Notes under the pieces: model-generated
The model's input: the letters and a program-made list of their open reading frames with translations, nothing else
Told to the model about the DNA's origin: nothing
Databases searched by the model: none
Shown here: positions 60,067 through 60,124 of the stretch, piece by piece
Numbering within the stretch: the stretch's first letter is position 1
How the letters are laid out: every line of letters starts with the position of its first letter
Made by a program: the position numbers and the translations under genes
Assembly (NCBI RefSeq): GCF_005768555.2
Contig: NZ_VCHX02000117.1
Span: 1-60,124, forward strand
From: Streptomyces sporangiiformans
Lineage (GTDB): Bacteria > Actinomycetota > Actinomycetes > Streptomycetales > Streptomycetaceae
Direction: 5' to 3'
Length of the DNA: 60,124 nt

Positions 60067-60124
60067 CGCTCCGCCGCGGTGAACCGCGTGATCGCGCAAT
60101 CAGAACTCTACCCCACACCCCGGC

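Overview
The window is high-GC DNA with a codon bias and gene style typical of an actinomycete, almost certainly a Streptomyces or close relative. Supporting signs are GTG starts, ATGA/GTGA overlaps, twin-arginine secretion signals, GAF/SpoIIE-type regulators, a CYP105-like P450 with its own 3Fe-4S ferredoxin, and sugar ABC systems without a local ATPase. About 43 protein genes, one gene remnant and two identical tRNA-Pro(GGG) genes can be supported.

Layout. (1) 1-5.8 kb: iron-regulated hydroxamate-siderophore locus resembling the coelichelin (cch) cluster: import permeases, ATPase, binding lipoprotein and the start of an ABC exporter on the minus strand, with a divergent formyltransferase and iron boxes. 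(2) 6.0-7.5 kb: a secreted alginate-lyase-family enzyme and the first tRNA-Pro. (3) 7.5-20.4 kb: a hypoxia/dormancy-type stress island with a CBS-BON protein, flavohaemoprotein, GH65 enzyme, GAF sensor kinase and DevR/DosR-like response regulator, phosphoketolase, a cNMP-domain protein and two tandem universal stress proteins. A recurrent near-palindrome GGGCCGNNCGGCCC lies in the control regions and looks like the response-regulator box. (4) 20.4-40.3 kb: two carbohydrate systems. An apparent seven-gene operon (33.6 to 22.2 kb) holds a CUT1 importer, a beta-helix glycosidase, two secreted alginate-lyase-family enzymes (one a 1109-residue multidomain protein) and a carboxylesterase; a four-gene operon (40.1 to 35.3 kb) holds a second CUT1 importer and a GH43 beta-xylosidase. 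A LacI regulator, a ROK regulator and shared AACCGGTT operators appear to tie them together. (5) 40.3-48.0 kb: PAS/GAF/SpoIIE phosphatase, MarR regulator, ferredoxin reductase-ferredoxin-P450 electron-transfer operon, a DUF5134-like membrane protein and a GntR regulator. (6) 48.0-52.7 kb: a CUT2 (fructose/ribose-like) importer with its LacI regulator and two perfect TAAAGCGCTTTA operators. (7) 52.9-57.2 kb: a PucR regulator divergent from a sodium:solute symporter and a class II aldolase-like enzyme. (8) 57.2-60.1 kb: a LacI gene remnant, a strong bidirectional terminator, a secreted protein with the complete peptidylarginine deiminase catalytic set, and the second tRNA-Pro.

The most interesting signals are the family of DosR-like palindromes across the stress island, the shared operators joining two polysaccharide-uptake operons, the multidomain lyase operon of unknown substrate, the animal-type arginine deiminase, and the 85-bp identical tRNA repeats 52.6 kb apart. 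No integrase, transposase, CRISPR array, rRNA or plasmid-type origin was seen.
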